8,063 nt of DNA from RGIG5472 sp051867615 (lineage in GTDB: Bacteria > Bacillota > Clostridia > Oscillospirales > Oscillospiraceae): contig JBJDYU010000056.1 of the NCBI GenBank assembly GCA_051867615.1, forward strand, positions 1 to 8,063. Direction: 5' to 3'. Below are positions 1 to 8,063 of this stretch, in pieces. Below the pieces are notes generated by a model. It was not told the origin of the DNA. It was given only the letters and a program-made list of their open reading frames with translations, and did not search any database. The stretch's first letter is position 1. Every line of letters starts with the position of its first letter. Both the position numbers and the translations under genes were made by a program.

Positions 1-51
1 CTGCCGACGATACTTGTCTGGAGACGGACCGGCAAAATAGGTAGCGCCAAC
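1..51 (+). rRNA. rrf: 5S ribosomal RNA, 3' end (partial)
   Basis: The window opens inside a 5S rRNA gene. The stretch reads CCGACGATACTT, then a short helix around the loop TGGAGACGG, then AAAATAGGTAG and the terminal strand GCGCCAAC. This is the order seen in the 3' half of bacterial 5S rRNA: loop E, helix IV, the ATAGGTAG segment, and the 3' strand of helix I. The matching 5' strand, expected to look like GTTGGCG, lies to the left of the window. A strong hairpin terminator starts two bases after the presumed 3' end, as expected at the end of an rRNA operon. The exact 3' end may be off by a base or two. The assignment is by recognition, without a covariance-model search. Confidence 0.85.
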
Positions 52-52
52 A

Positions 53-90
53 CAAAAGAGGAGGGTCGAAAGGCTCTCCTCTTTTGCTTT
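53..90 (+). terminator. Intrinsic terminator of the rRNA operon
   Basis: An 11-bp perfect stem (CAAAAGAGGAG at 53-63 with CTCCTCTTTTG at 76-86) continues inward through four more pairs, two of them G-U, to a GAAA tetraloop at 68-71. The descending arm ends in TTTT and is followed by GCTTTGCC, giving an interrupted U-rich tail on the plus strand. The position right after the 5S end fits an rRNA operon terminator. Confidence 0.85.
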
Positions 91-116
91 GCCTGCGGAA
101 AATGTCCGCCATATAG

Positions 117-145
117 TTGCATTCCGGATGAAAAATGTTTATAAT
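117..145 (+). promoter_or_regulatory. Predicted sigma-A promoter of yitT
   Basis: A perfect -10 box TATAAT lies at 140-145, 17 bases after a -35-like TTGCAT at 117-122. Only TTG of the -35 matches consensus. Transcription should begin near 152, giving a leader of about 34 bases before the yitT start at 186. It sits just downstream of the rRNA terminator, so yitT probably has its own transcript. Confidence 0.7.
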
Positions 146-185
146 GGAAACACAAAACTAAGAAAAGCTGAGGTGCCGGCGTTCT

Positions 186-1028
186 ATGAAACGAAAAGAA
201 GCGCTCAAGGATTTCCTGCTCATCACCGTCGGTACGGTGATCATCGCCGCGGCGGTGTTCTTCTTCCTGATCCCCAGCCACATCTCCGTGGGCAGCATCT
301 CCGGCCTGGCCATCGTGGTCAGCAACTTCGTGCCGCTGCCCATTTCCGCCATCACGCTGCTGTGCAACGTTGTGCTGCTCCTTCTGGGCTTTCTGCTGGT
401 GGGCCGGGAGTTCGGAGCAAAGACCGTTTACACCTCCATTCTGCTGCCTACGGTTCTCGCTGTGCTGGAGCGGCTGCTGCCGGAGTACCAGTCCATGATG
501 GGGGATCCCTTTTTGGATATGCTCTGCTATGTGTTCGTGGTCAGCATCGGTCTTGCCATGCTCTTTGTGCGCAACGCCTCCTCCGGTGGACTGGACATCG
601 TGGCGAAGCTGCTGAACAAATTCTTCCGTATGGACTTGGGAAAGGCCATGTCCCTGGCGGGTATGTGCGTGGCCCTCTCTTCTGCCCTGATCTACGATGC
701 CAAGACCGTGGCCCTCAGCGTGATGGGCACCTATCTCAACGGCCTGGTGCTGGATCACTTTATCTTCGGCCTGGACAGGAAGCGCCGGGTCTGCATCCTC
801 TCCTCCCACATGGAGGAGATCCGCGATTTTATCATCCGCGAGCTGCACAGCGGCGCCACCATCTATGAGGCTATCGGCGCCTACGACAACAGCGTCAAGA
901 GGGAGATCATCACCATCGTGGACAGGAACGAATACGCGAGGCTTATGAAGTTCGTTGCAAAGACAGATCCCAGGGCCTTTATCACGGTCTACGCCGTCAG
1001 CGAGATATCCTATCAGCCGAAGCCGTGA
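186..1028 (+). CDS. YitT family membrane protein with C-terminal DUF2179 domain
   Basis: The 280-residue protein has the YitT family layout. A basic N-terminus (MKRKEALKDF) leads into a membrane domain with hydrophobic segments near residues 11-30, 53-74, 80-98, 111-128 and 155-170, and weaker ones near 36-49 and 175-195. The family-typical SSGGLDIVAKLL motif is at 132-143. The DUF2179 domain follows at about 218-275 (HSGATIYEAIGAY through ITVYAVSEI) and is expected in the cytoplasm. The start is supported by GAGGTG at 170-175, ten bases upstream. The molecular function of the family is not established; a transport role is often suggested but I cannot show it here. The gene follows an rRNA terminator, carries its own promoter and converges on rpoD. 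Length is normal and there is no sign of damage. Several paralogues per genome are usual in Bacillota, so no specific symbol is given. Confidence 0.9.
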   Translation: MKRKEALKDFLLITVGTVIIAAAVFFFLIPSHISVGSISGLAIVVSNFVPLPISAITLLCNVVLLLLGFLLVGREFGAKTVYTSILLPTVLAVLERLLPEYQSMMGDPFLDMLCYVFVVSIGLAMLFVRNASSGGLDIVAKLLNKFFRMDLGKAMSLAGMCVALSSALIYDAKTVALSVMGTYLNGLVLDHFIFGLDRKRRVCILSSHMEEIRDFIIRELHSGATIYEAIGAYDNSVKREIITIVDRNEYARLMKFVAKTDPRAFITVYAVSEISYQPKP

Positions 1029-1049
1029 GTTTTTTCAGCATAGCCATAT

Positions 1050-1083
1050 AAAAAGACGGCGCCGCAGTTCGCGGCGCCGTCTT
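1050..1083 (-). terminator. Intrinsic terminator after rpoD, between convergent genes
   Basis: A perfect 13-bp stem (AAGACGGCGCCGC at 1053-1065 with GCGGCGCCGTCTT at 1071-1083) encloses a 5-base loop. Read on the minus strand it ends in TTTTT followed by ATATGG, a proper U-tract for rpoD, whose stop is about 50 bases upstream. Read on the plus strand the tail is only CTTGCTGCTTGC, so it may also stop yitT transcripts but less efficiently. No other terminator lies between the two convergent genes. Confidence 0.88.
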
Positions 1084-1134
1084 GCTGCTTGCATAGGTCA
1101 CGGCAGGAAAGTCCATGAGAACTTGACTGACGTA

Positions 1135-2509
<1,375 letters not shown>

Positions 2510-2517
<8 letters not shown>

Positions 2518-4291
2518 GTTGCTTTCCTCCGTAACCCGATTTGTTCTTGTATTTTTCGCGGGCGGCCAGCAGAGGGTCTGCCGCCGTTCCGCTGCGTTTT
2601 TCATATTCCTCCCGGACCACCGCCGCGTACTCGCGGATGAGCCGCTCCGCCGCGGCCAGATTCTCCGGCTTTTGCAGCAGCTCCGTCAGATGGCTCATCT
2701 CCTCCGACGTCAGGAGGGGAGAGAGCAGGGAGACCGTTAAGGCCCGTCCCTCCTGATGATACCCCCAGAGGGCGTCAAAGATGCGGCCCAGCAGGGGGGA
2801 GGAGAACTGCGCCCCCGTCAGAGGCGGCTCCGCGCCGAAGGCGCTCTGGTCCAGCATCAGCAGGCGGATGAGCCCCTCCTCCGCGAGAGCGGAGCGGAGA
2901 TTTTCATACCGCAGCGAGCGCTCCTTCGGCTGGCTCGTCAGCACCGGATTCATCTCCCGGCGCTGCTGCTCCTTCTTCGCCTTTGCGGCAAGACGGCGCT
3001 GCTGGCGCTGCACCTCGGCCTTCATGCTCTCCGGCGAGATGCCGGCAACCTCGGCCGCCCGGGCGGCGTACACCTCCCGCTCCACAGGACTGTGCAGCCC
3101 TGCCAGCACCGCGCTGACTTCCTCGCAGTAGGCCAGGCGCTGGGCGTCATCTTTCAGGTCGTATTTGCCCGCCGTCTGGGCCATGCGGAACTCGATGCCG
3201 TTTTCGCTGCCGCTGAGCAGGCGCTCAAAGGCGTCCCGGCCCTGGTACTTGATGAAATCGTCCGGGTCCTGCTTCACATACGCCCCATCCTGCAGGCGGC
3301 GGGGCAGGCGCAGGACGCGCACGGTGAACTCGGAATTCTCCAGCAGGGCGAGGGCCTTCTGCGTGGCCATTTCCCCGGCGCCGTCGGCGTCGTAGCAGAG
3401 CACCAGCTCCTTGGTGTAGCGGGAGAGCAGGCGGGTCTGCTCCGTGGTCAGGGCCGTACCCATGGAGGCCACGGCGTTGTCAAAGCCCGCCTGATGGAGC
3501 ATGACCACGTCGATGTTGCCCTCGCAGAGAATGATGTTGGGCCGCTTGGTCTTTTTCGCGAGGTTGATGCCGTACAGATTCCGGCGCTTGCTGTAGACCA
3601 TGGTCTCCTGGGAGTTCATATACTTCGGCTCTCCCGGGCCGATGATGCGCCCGCCGAAAGCCACCACATCTCCCCGCACGTCGATGACGGGAAACATGAG
3701 CCGGCCACGGAACTTGTCGTAAATGCCGCCGTTCTTGCTCTGTACCGCTAATCCCGCGTCCAGCAGCTCCCGCTTGGTGTAGCCCTGTTTGGTCATGGCG
3801 GAGATGAGGGCGTCCCACTCCTCCAGCGACGCGCCAAGGCCGAAATTCACGGCGGTGGCCTTCGTGATGCGGCGGGAGTCGATATACTCCTGCACCCTCC
3901 GCCCCTCGGGGCGCTGGAGAGTTTCGTAATAAAAGCGGGCGGCGCTGCGGTTCAGCTCCAGCAGGCGCTGGCGCTGCTTGGCGCTGCTGTCGCCCCGTTC
4001 CTCCGGCACCTCCATGTTGGCCCGCCGGGCCAGAAACCGCACCGCGTCGGGGAAGGAGAGGTTTTCAATGTCCATGATGAAATTGATGACCCCGCCGCCC
4101 TTCTTGCAGCCAAAGCAGTGGTAGATCTGCTTGTCCGGCGAGACGGAGAAGGAGCCGGTCTTTTCGTTGTGAAACGGACAGAGGCCGAACAGGTTGCCGC
4201 CCTTGCGGGTGAGGGACACATAGCCGCTGACCACGTCCACGATGTCGCTGCGGGCGGTCAGCTCGTCAAGAAAGCTCTGGGGAAATGCCAT
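2510..4291 (-). CDS. dnaG: DNA primase DnaG
   Basis: The 593-residue protein makes the short RNA primers for leading- and lagging-strand DNA synthesis, working with the replicative helicase. The N-terminal zinc ribbon has CPFH at 38-41 and CFGC at 59-62, the CHC2 type. The catalytic core follows, with the conserved FRGRLMFPV at 194-202 and GGRIIG at 213-218. The TOPRIM metal site shows the acidic motif CEGNID (E257), DADGAG at 301-306 and DPDDF at 342-346. A Lys/Arg/Gln-rich linker at about 425-445 leads to a divergent C-terminal domain that should bind the helicase. The start MAFPQSFLDEL at 4291 has AGGAGGGG six bases upstream and matches the usual DnaG beginning. Eleven more codons are open upstream but lack a site. 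rpsU and dgt, which often precede dnaG, are absent; a prolyl-tRNA editing gene is the upstream neighbour. I found no convincing promoter in the 196-base gap before it. Confidence 0.97.
2525..2530 (-). promoter_or_regulatory. Ribosome binding site of rpoD, inside dnaG
   Basis: On the minus strand GGAGGA ends eight bases before the ATG at 2517 and lies within the last codons of dnaG. It decides the rpoD start over the longer open frame and implies that ribosomes finishing dnaG can reload on rpoD. Confidence 0.8.
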
Positions 4292-4407
4292 GCCGCGCCC
4301 CTCCTTTCTGCCAGTTTCGCCCAAAAGGCCGCGGGCTATTCAAAAGTCCACAACTTCTTATACGCGGCAGGGGGGCGGTTTTCCTTTTTTTCGAGCAAAA
4401 ATTTTGC

Positions 4408-4442
4408 AAAAAAGTCGCGGCCCACCTTAATGGCGGGCCGCG
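4408..4442 (-). terminator. Intrinsic terminator after the prolyl-tRNA editing gene
   Basis: An 11-bp stem with one G-U pair (4416-4426 with 4432-4442) closes a 5-base loop. Read on the minus strand it is followed by AC and then six T at 4413-4408. It lies about 45 bases after the stop of the editing gene and about 117 bases before dnaG. It should separate the murC/editing unit from dnaG-rpoD, unless read-through feeds the latter. Confidence 0.87.
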
Positions 4443-4487
4443 GTATGTACTTTTTCACGGCGCGGACGGTCTCCCGCCCGGGCCGGG

Positions 4488-5024
4488 TCACATTTTGACC
4501 ACGGTGGGGCGGTGGCCGGTGTGCTTGCAGAACTTTTTCAGGAAGTCGAAGGTCTTGATCTTCAGACTGCCGGTGTGGACGCAAGGGTGGCAGACCAGAT
4601 ATTCGCTGCGGTGGATGGACTGGTCCATGAGCAGCGTCACCTGATGGCCGCTGTCGTTCATCAGCCCCATGGGGGAGGCGCAGCCGGGGAGGCAGCCCAG
4701 AAGCTGCTCCATCTGCTCGCCGCTGGCGAAGCTGAGCCGGGGGGAGTTGATCTGCTCGCAGAGGACCTTGGTGTTAAAGGGCTTGTCATCGGGCATGAGC
4801 AGGAGATAGAGCTGGGTGCCCTGACGGTTGGTGAGGAAGATGTTCTTCGCCATCTTCACGCCGAGCTTTTCATTGATCTCCGCGCACTGCTCCATGGTCT
4901 CCACCGCGTCGTGCTCCAGCCGCTCATAGGGGACGCCGAGAGACTCGAGCAAAGCGAAGACCGCCTGTTCCTTTTCGGGATGCTCCGCCGAAGGGGGCGC
5001 CGTCATGATCTCGCTGACATACAT
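4488..5024 (-). CDS. Prolyl-tRNA editing protein, YbaK/ProX (PrdX-like) family
   Basis: This 178-residue protein belongs to the YbaK/ProX fold, free-standing relatives of the prolyl-tRNA synthetase editing domain. They hydrolyse mischarged tRNA-Pro, for example alanyl-tRNA-Pro, in the cytoplasm. The PrdX-type features are visible. LGVPYERLEHDAVETMEQC is at 29-47. The catalytic lysine region GVKMAKNIFL is at 55-64, with K60 the likely key residue. LYLLLMPDDKPFN is at 72-84. The GXXXP substrate-pocket motif (GCASP) is at 114-118, and HTGSLKIKTFDFLKKF is at 150-165. Length is normal for the family. The start at 5024 has GAGG nine bases upstream; an internal Met at residue 7 has no site. It lies 45 bases after murC on the same strand with no terminator between, so the two may be cotranscribed, and a terminator follows it. 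Substrate (Ala versus Cys) cannot be settled from sequence reading alone. The symbol prdX or proX would fit but is not certain. Confidence 0.92.
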   Translation of the reverse strand: MYVSEIMTAPPSAEHPEKEQAVFALLESLGVPYERLEHDAVETMEQCAEINEKLGVKMAKNIFLTNRQGTQLYLLLMPDDKPFNTKVLCEQINSPRLSFASGEQMEQLLGCLPGCASPMGLMNDSGHQVTLLMDQSIHRSEYLVCHPCVHTGSLKIKTFDFLKKFCKHTGHRPTVVKM

Positions 5025-5069
5025 GGTCCAAAACCTCTTTTCTTTTGATTTTGTTGGGGTAAAGGAGAC

Positions 5070-6455
5070 TTACGCCTCCTGCATCTGAAGCAGCTTTTCT
5101 CCCGCGCGGAAGATGTCGCCCGCGCCCACGGTGAGGATCAGGTCCCCCGGACGGGCGATGCGGCTGAGCTCCTCCGCCACCTTGTCCAGCGTCGAGCAGT
5201 ACACCGCGCCGGGGATCTCCTTCGCCAGATCCGCCGAGGAGATGCCCAGCTCGTTCTTCTCCCTGGCAGCGTAGATCTCGCCCAGCACCGTCACGTCCGC
5301 CAGGCGCAGCACCTCCACGAACTCGTTAAACAGCGCCCTGGTGCGGGAATAGGTGTGGGGCTGGAAGGCGCAGACGATGCGCTGATAGCCCAGCGTGCGG
5401 CTGGTGGTGAGCAGCGCCCGCAGCTCGCTGGGGTGGTGGGCGTAGTCGTCGTACACCTCCGCGCCGCGGAAGGAGCCCTTATGCTCAAAGCGGCGGCCCG
5501 CGCCGGTGAAGGAGGCAAGCCCCTCCTCCACCGCCCTGCCGGGCACGCCCAGCACATAGGCGGACGCGGCGGCGGCAAGCGCGTCCAGCACGTTGTGCTG
5601 CCCCGCCACCTGCAGCGACAGGTGGGCGTAAGGCTCGCCGCGGAAGGTCACGTCGAATTCGGCCCGCCCCTCGTGCCAGATCAGGCGCTCCGCCCGGAAG
5701 TCCGCCTCCGCCTCCAAAGCAAAGGTCAAAGTCCGGCGGGGAATGTCCCGGACGCTCTCCATGGCGCCGGTATCGTCGGCGTTGGCGATGATGCAGCCGT
5801 CCTCCGGCACCAGGGCCGCGAAGCGGTGGAAGGACCGCTCGATGTCGGAAAGGTCCTTGAAAAAGTCCAGATGGTCTTCCTCCACGTCCAGTACCACCGC
5901 CACGGTGGGGAAGAAGCTCAAAAAGGAGTTGCAGTACTCGCAGGATTCCATCAAAATGGTGTCGCCGTGTCCCACCCGGTAGCCGGAGCCCAGCAGCGGC
6001 AGCGTGCCGCCGATCATCACCGTGGGGTCCGCCCCGGCGGCCATGAAAATATGGGTGGCCATGGAGGTGGCGGTGGTCTTTCCGTGGGTGCCGGCGAAGC
6101 AGACGGCGTTGCGGTAGCTCCGCATGATGGCGCCCCAGGCCTGCGCCCGCTCGAACACAGGGATGCCCCGGGCGATGGCCCCGGCGATCTCGGGGTTGCT
6201 GTCATGGATGGCGGCGCTGCGGATGACCAGATCACAGTCCCCCAGGTTCTCAGCGCTGTGGCCTACCTGTACGCTGATGCCGAGAGAGCGCAGGTGCCGC
6301 ACCGTGCCGCTCTCCGCCATGTCGGAGCCCTGCACGGCAAGGCCCTGCTGGCGCAGCACCTCGGCCAGAGCGCACATGGAGACGCCGCCGATGCCGACGA
6401 GATGGGCCCGCGTGCCGGGGACGAGGTAGGAGCGGATATCGAGAGATTCGTTCAT
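5070..6455 (-). CDS. murC: UDP-N-acetylmuramate--L-alanine ligase MurC
   Basis: The 461-residue cytoplasmic enzyme adds L-alanine to UDP-N-acetylmuramic acid using ATP, the first step in building the peptidoglycan stem peptide. The N-terminal UDP-binding fold shows HLVGIGGVSMCALAEVL at 18-34 and GSD at 43-45. The central ATPase domain has the Mur ligase P-loop AGTHGKTTAT at 121-130 and the acidic ESCEY at 170-174. DVEEDHLDFF is at 190-199 and GQHNVLDALAA at 285-295. The C-terminal domain has GRRFEHKG at 320-327, DDYAHHPSEL at 336-345 and the MurC-diagnostic FQPHTYSRTR at 364-373. I chose the start at 6455 (MNESLDIRSY) because GGAAAGGA lies ten bases upstream. The frame is open 64 codons further, including an ATG at 6512 (MTDPTFQRP), but that has no binding site. 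A promoter at 6570-6598 would give a leader of about 107 bases. The gene is divergent from cca. Confidence 0.97.
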   Translation of the reverse strand: MNESLDIRSYLVPGTRAHLVGIGGVSMCALAEVLRQQGLAVQGSDMAESGTVRHLRSLGISVQVGHSAENLGDCDLVIRSAAIHDSNPEIAGAIARGIPVFERAQAWGAIMRSYRNAVCFAGTHGKTTATSMATHIFMAAGADPTVMIGGTLPLLGSGYRVGHGDTILMESCEYCNSFLSFFPTVAVVLDVEEDHLDFFKDLSDIERSFHRFAALVPEDGCIIANADDTGAMESVRDIPRRTLTFALEAEADFRAERLIWHEGRAEFDVTFRGEPYAHLSLQVAGQHNVLDALAAAASAYVLGVPGRAVEEGLASFTGAGRRFEHKGSFRGAEVYDDYAHHPSELRALLTTSRTLGYQRIVCAFQPHTYSRTRALFNEFVEVLRLADVTVLGEIYAAREKNELGISSADLAKEIPGAVYCSTLDKVAEELSRIARPGDLILTVGAGDIFRAGEKLLQMQEA

Positions 6456-6474
6456 ATAGGCAAGATCCTTTCCT

Positions 6475-6489
6475 GCCGGGAAAGCCGGC
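6475..6489 (-). other. Short hairpin abutting the murC ribosome binding site
   Basis: GCCGG at 6475-6479 pairs with CCGGC at 6485-6489 around a 5-base loop. On the minus strand the stem ends directly against the murC ribosome binding site, AGGAAAGGA at 6474-6466. All five pairs are G-C. It could influence ribosome loading, but such short GC hairpins are frequent in DNA of this composition. Confidence 0.35.
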
Positions 6490-6491
6490 CG

Positions 6492-6520
6492 TTGAAAAGT
6501 CGGGTCAGTCATGGTATGAT
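6492..6520 (+). promoter_or_regulatory. Predicted sigma-A promoter of cca
   Basis: TTGAAA at 6492-6497 (five of six bases of consensus) and TATGAT at 6515-6520 (five of six) are separated by exactly 17 bases on the plus strand. Transcription should start near 6527, giving a leader of about 119 bases before cca. The promoter lies inside the murC leader, and its transcript would cross the murC promoter at 6570-6598. Confidence 0.7.
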
Positions 6521-6545
6521 AGGTCAGGAAAATCAGCTTTTCAGC

Positions 6546-6564
6546 CAGAGCGCGAAAGGCTCTG
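6546..6564. other. Hairpin in the shared leader of cca and murC
   Basis: CAGAGC at 6546-6551 pairs with GCTCTG at 6559-6564. On the plus strand C6553-G6558 can close a GAAA tetraloop with one bulged G. It lies just downstream of the predicted cca start site and spans the predicted murC start site, so it would fold fully only in the cca leader. No riboswitch or T-box class is recognisable. Confidence 0.4.
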
Positions 6565-6569
6565 CCATT

Positions 6570-6598
6570 ATTATACGCGCAATCCGGCCTTCGTGCAA
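6570..6598 (-). promoter_or_regulatory. Predicted sigma-A promoter of murC
   Basis: On the minus strand TTGCAC (6598-6593) and a perfect TATAAT (6575-6570) are 17 bases apart. Transcription should begin near 6563, giving a murC leader of about 107 bases. The -35 box matches consensus only in TTG, the same pattern as the yitT promoter. Confidence 0.72.
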
Positions 6599-6645
6599 TC
6601 CTATCTTGCGCGGATTTGCCGGAATCATGCGAGGAGGAGGGGACC

Positions 6646-7968
6646 ATGACGGAGATCCCTAAGGAGGTGCGCCTGGTGCTGCAGGCGCTGCAAAACGCGG
6701 GGCATGAGGCCTACCTCGTGGGCGGCTGCGTGCGGGATATGCTGCTTGGAAAAGCGCCGCTGGACTGGGACGCGGCCACCGACGCCGCGCCGGAGGAGGT
6801 CATGGCCCTCTTTGGCGGCAGCGCCCGCCCCACCGGACTTCGCCACGGCACCGTCACGGTGCTTTCCGGCGCTCTCGCGGTGGAGGTCACCACCTACCGG
6901 GAGGACGGCGTTTACGCCGACCACCGCCATCCGGATCAGGTGCGCTTTACCTCGTCCCTCTCCGCCGACCTGCGCCGCCGGGACTTCACCGTGAACGCCA
7001 TGGCCATGGACCTGCAGGGCCGTCTGGTGGACGAGCACGGGGGACAGGCCGACCTGGCGGCGGGACTGCTCCGCTGCGTGGGACGGCCGGAGGAGCGCTT
7101 TGAGGAGGACGCGCTGCGCATCCTGCGCGGTCTTCGCTTTGCCTCCGTGCTGGGCTTTTCCGTCGAGGAGGAGACGGCCCGGGCCATGGAGGAAAAGCGG
7201 GAGCTGCTCGGAGAAATCGCGGGCGAGCGGCTGCGGGAGGAGACGACGAAGCTCCTCTGCGGCGGGCAGGTAGGGAAGGTGCTGCTGGCCTACCCCCGGG
7301 TGCTGGGGGCCTTTATCCCGGAGCTGCTGCCCTCTGTGGGCTTTGACCACCGCAATCCCCACCACTGCTACGACGTGTGGGAGCACACGGTCCACGCGGT
7401 GGAGGGTGTGCCGCCGGAGCCGCTGCTGCGCTGGGTCATGCTGCTGCACGATCTGGGAAAGCCCTCGGTCTGCTTCTATGACGAGGAGGCGGGAAAGGCC
7501 CGCTTCCGGGGCCATCAGGCGGCCAGCGCGGCGCTGGCGGAGGGCATACTGGAGCGCCTGCGCTTCGACACGGAGACGAAAGAGCGCATCCTGCTGCTGG
7601 TGAGAAATCACGACCAGCTCATGGACCCGGAGGAGAAGGCCATGCGGCGGCTGCTGCGGCGCTTCGGGGAGGAGGACCTGCGCGCCCTCATCGCCATCCG
7701 CCGGGCGGACAATCTGGCCCAGCATCCGGACTACCGGGGCCTGCAGGCGGAGCTGCGCCAGTGCGAGACGGTGCTGGAGAAGATCCTGCGGGAGGGCCAG
7801 TGCTTTTCGCTGCGGCAGCTGCGGGTAGACGGAAACGACCTGCTGGCGCTGGGCCTGCGGGGTCGGGAGATCGGCGAGACGCTGGAGCGGCTTCTCACCG
7901 CCGTGGTGGAGGGAGAGCTTCCAAACGAGCGGGAAGCGCTGCTGGCGGCGGCCCGGGAGAGACAGTGA
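6646..7968 (+). CDS. cca: CCA-adding tRNA nucleotidyltransferase with HD domain
   Basis: The 440-residue class II nucleotidyltransferase builds or repairs the 3' CCA end of tRNAs from CTP and ATP. The head domain has YLVGGCVRDMLLG at 23-35 and the metal-binding pair D40/D42 in LDWDAATDA. RRDFTVNAMAMD (111-122) is the motif linking head to neck. GRPEERFEEDALRILRGLRFAS follows at 146-167; its EDALR (154-158) is the EDxxR motif that reads CTP and ATP. The C-terminal half carries an HD phosphohydrolase-type domain: EHTVHAV near 246-252, LLHDLGKP at 266-273, FRGHQAA at 287-293 and RNHDQ at 320-324. The start at 6646 is set by GGAGG-rich sequence at 6630-6642; an upstream in-frame TTG at 6616 is not supported. 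A poly(A) polymerase is the main alternative. The EDxxR motif and the absence of another candidate here favour CCA addition. The gene is monocistronic as far as visible and ends at a strong terminator. Confidence 0.93.
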   Translation: MTEIPKEVRLVLQALQNAGHEAYLVGGCVRDMLLGKAPLDWDAATDAAPEEVMALFGGSARPTGLRHGTVTVLSGALAVEVTTYREDGVYADHRHPDQVRFTSSLSADLRRRDFTVNAMAMDLQGRLVDEHGGQADLAAGLLRCVGRPEERFEEDALRILRGLRFASVLGFSVEEETARAMEEKRELLGEIAGERLREETTKLLCGGQVGKVLLAYPRVLGAFIPELLPSVGFDHRNPHHCYDVWEHTVHAVEGVPPEPLLRWVMLLHDLGKPSVCFYDEEAGKARFRGHQAASAALAEGILERLRFDTETKERILLLVRNHDQLMDPEEKAMRRLLRRFGEEDLRALIAIRRADNLAQHPDYRGLQAELRQCETVLEKILREGQCFSLRQLRVDGNDLLALGLRGREIGETLERLLTAVVEGELPNEREALLAAARERQ

Positions 7969-7974
7969 CAAAAC

Positions 7975-8013
7975 AAGGGACGCGCCCGTTTGGGCGCGTC
8001 CCTTTGCTTTGTC
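7975..8013 (+). terminator. Intrinsic terminator of cca
   Basis: A perfect 13-bp stem (AAGGGACGCGCCC at 7975-7987 with GGGCGCGTCCCTT at 7992-8004) closes a GTTT loop, six bases after the cca stop. The tail is TGCTTTGTC on the plus strand, an interrupted U-tract much like that of the rRNA terminator at the left edge. Confidence 0.88.
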
Positions 8014-8026
8014 TTGACAAAGGCAA

Positions 8027-8045
8027 CCCCCGGCTATGCCGGGGG
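8027..8045 (-). terminator. GC-rich hairpin, possible terminator of a gene to the right
   Basis: CCCCCGGC at 8027-8034 pairs perfectly with GCCGGGGG at 8038-8045 around a 3-base loop. On the plus strand it is followed by ACAAAAAG with no U-tract. On the minus strand the tail is TTGCCTTTG, which is weakly U-rich. It may stop a leftward gene that enters from the right, back-to-back with the cca terminator. No coding sequence is visible in the last 95 bases, so this remains tentative. Confidence 0.4.
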
Positions 8046-8063
8046 ACAAAAAGAGCTTATAGC

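Noticed and set aside
2756..3751. A 331-codon plus-strand open frame opposite dnaG
   Set aside because: It is fully within dnaG, the product is repetitive Leu/Ala/His/Gln, and no ribosome binding site or domain supports it.
4340..4405. A dnaG promoter using TATAAG or GAATAG on the minus strand
   Set aside because: No acceptable -35 lies 16-18 bases upstream of either, and a sigma-H-type pattern after AGGAAAA does not fit either.
4395..4411. Palindromic GCAAAAATTTTGC / TTTTGCAAAA near the dnaG leader
   Set aside because: It overlaps the U-tract of the terminator, and AT-rich palindromes arise easily there. I cannot support an operator.
6455..6512. A 19-residue longer MurC starting at the ATG at 6512
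   Set aside because: No ribosome binding site precedes that ATG, the extra residues do not resemble MurC, and the start at 6455 has a good site.
5355..6662. A 435-codon plus-strand open frame opposite murC
   Set aside because: It mirrors the murC coding frame, has a Gly/Val/His/Arg-rich composition and shows no recognisable domain.
8014..8042. TTGACA after the cca terminator as a rightward promoter
   Set aside because: The -35 is perfect, but at 17 bases the -10 would be TGCCGG. The nearest TAT sits at 15 bases inside a GC hairpin. I see no usable -10.
6625..8049. A 474-codon minus-strand open frame opposite cca
   Set aside because: It runs through the cca gene and its terminator, and the product is Gln/Leu/Arg-rich without motifs. 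It is another codon-usage shadow.

Overview
The window looks like ordinary chromosomal core from a high-GC member of the Clostridia. The gut family Oscillospiraceae is my best guess. That rests on strong AGGAGG-type ribosome binding sites, TATAAT promoters with 17-bp spacers, a dnaG-rpoD pair, a PrdX-type prolyl-tRNA editing protein, and the style of the 5S rRNA end. The taxonomic call is inference from general knowledge, not from a search.

Layout, left to right. Bases 1-51 are the 3' end of a 5S rRNA gene on the plus strand, so an rRNA operon ends here. A long GAAA-capped hairpin follows as its terminator (53-90). A consensus-like promoter (117-145) then drives yitT (186-1028, +), a membrane protein with a C-terminal DUF2179 domain. 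yitT converges on a leftward block of four genes: murC (6455-5070), a prolyl-tRNA editing protein (5024-4488), dnaG (4291-2510) and rpoD (2517-1135). dnaG and rpoD overlap by 8 bases. Hairpin terminators lie after rpoD and after the editing gene. The plus-strand gene cca (6646-7968), with a C-terminal HD domain, is divergent from murC and ends at its own strong hairpin. A further hairpin lies at the right edge.

The genes serve separate core tasks: replication priming (DnaG), housekeeping transcription (RpoD), peptidoglycan precursor synthesis (MurC), tRNA maturation (CCA enzyme) and translation quality control (editing protein). No intergenic stretch exceeds 200 bases.

I see no mobile element, CRISPR array, defence cassette or clearly undescribed system. 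The most interesting non-coding signal is between murC and cca. Two good promoters there face each other, so the two transcripts should be complementary over about 35 bases at their 5' ends. The very long open frames opposite rpoD, dnaG, murC and cca are shadows of GC-rich codon usage.
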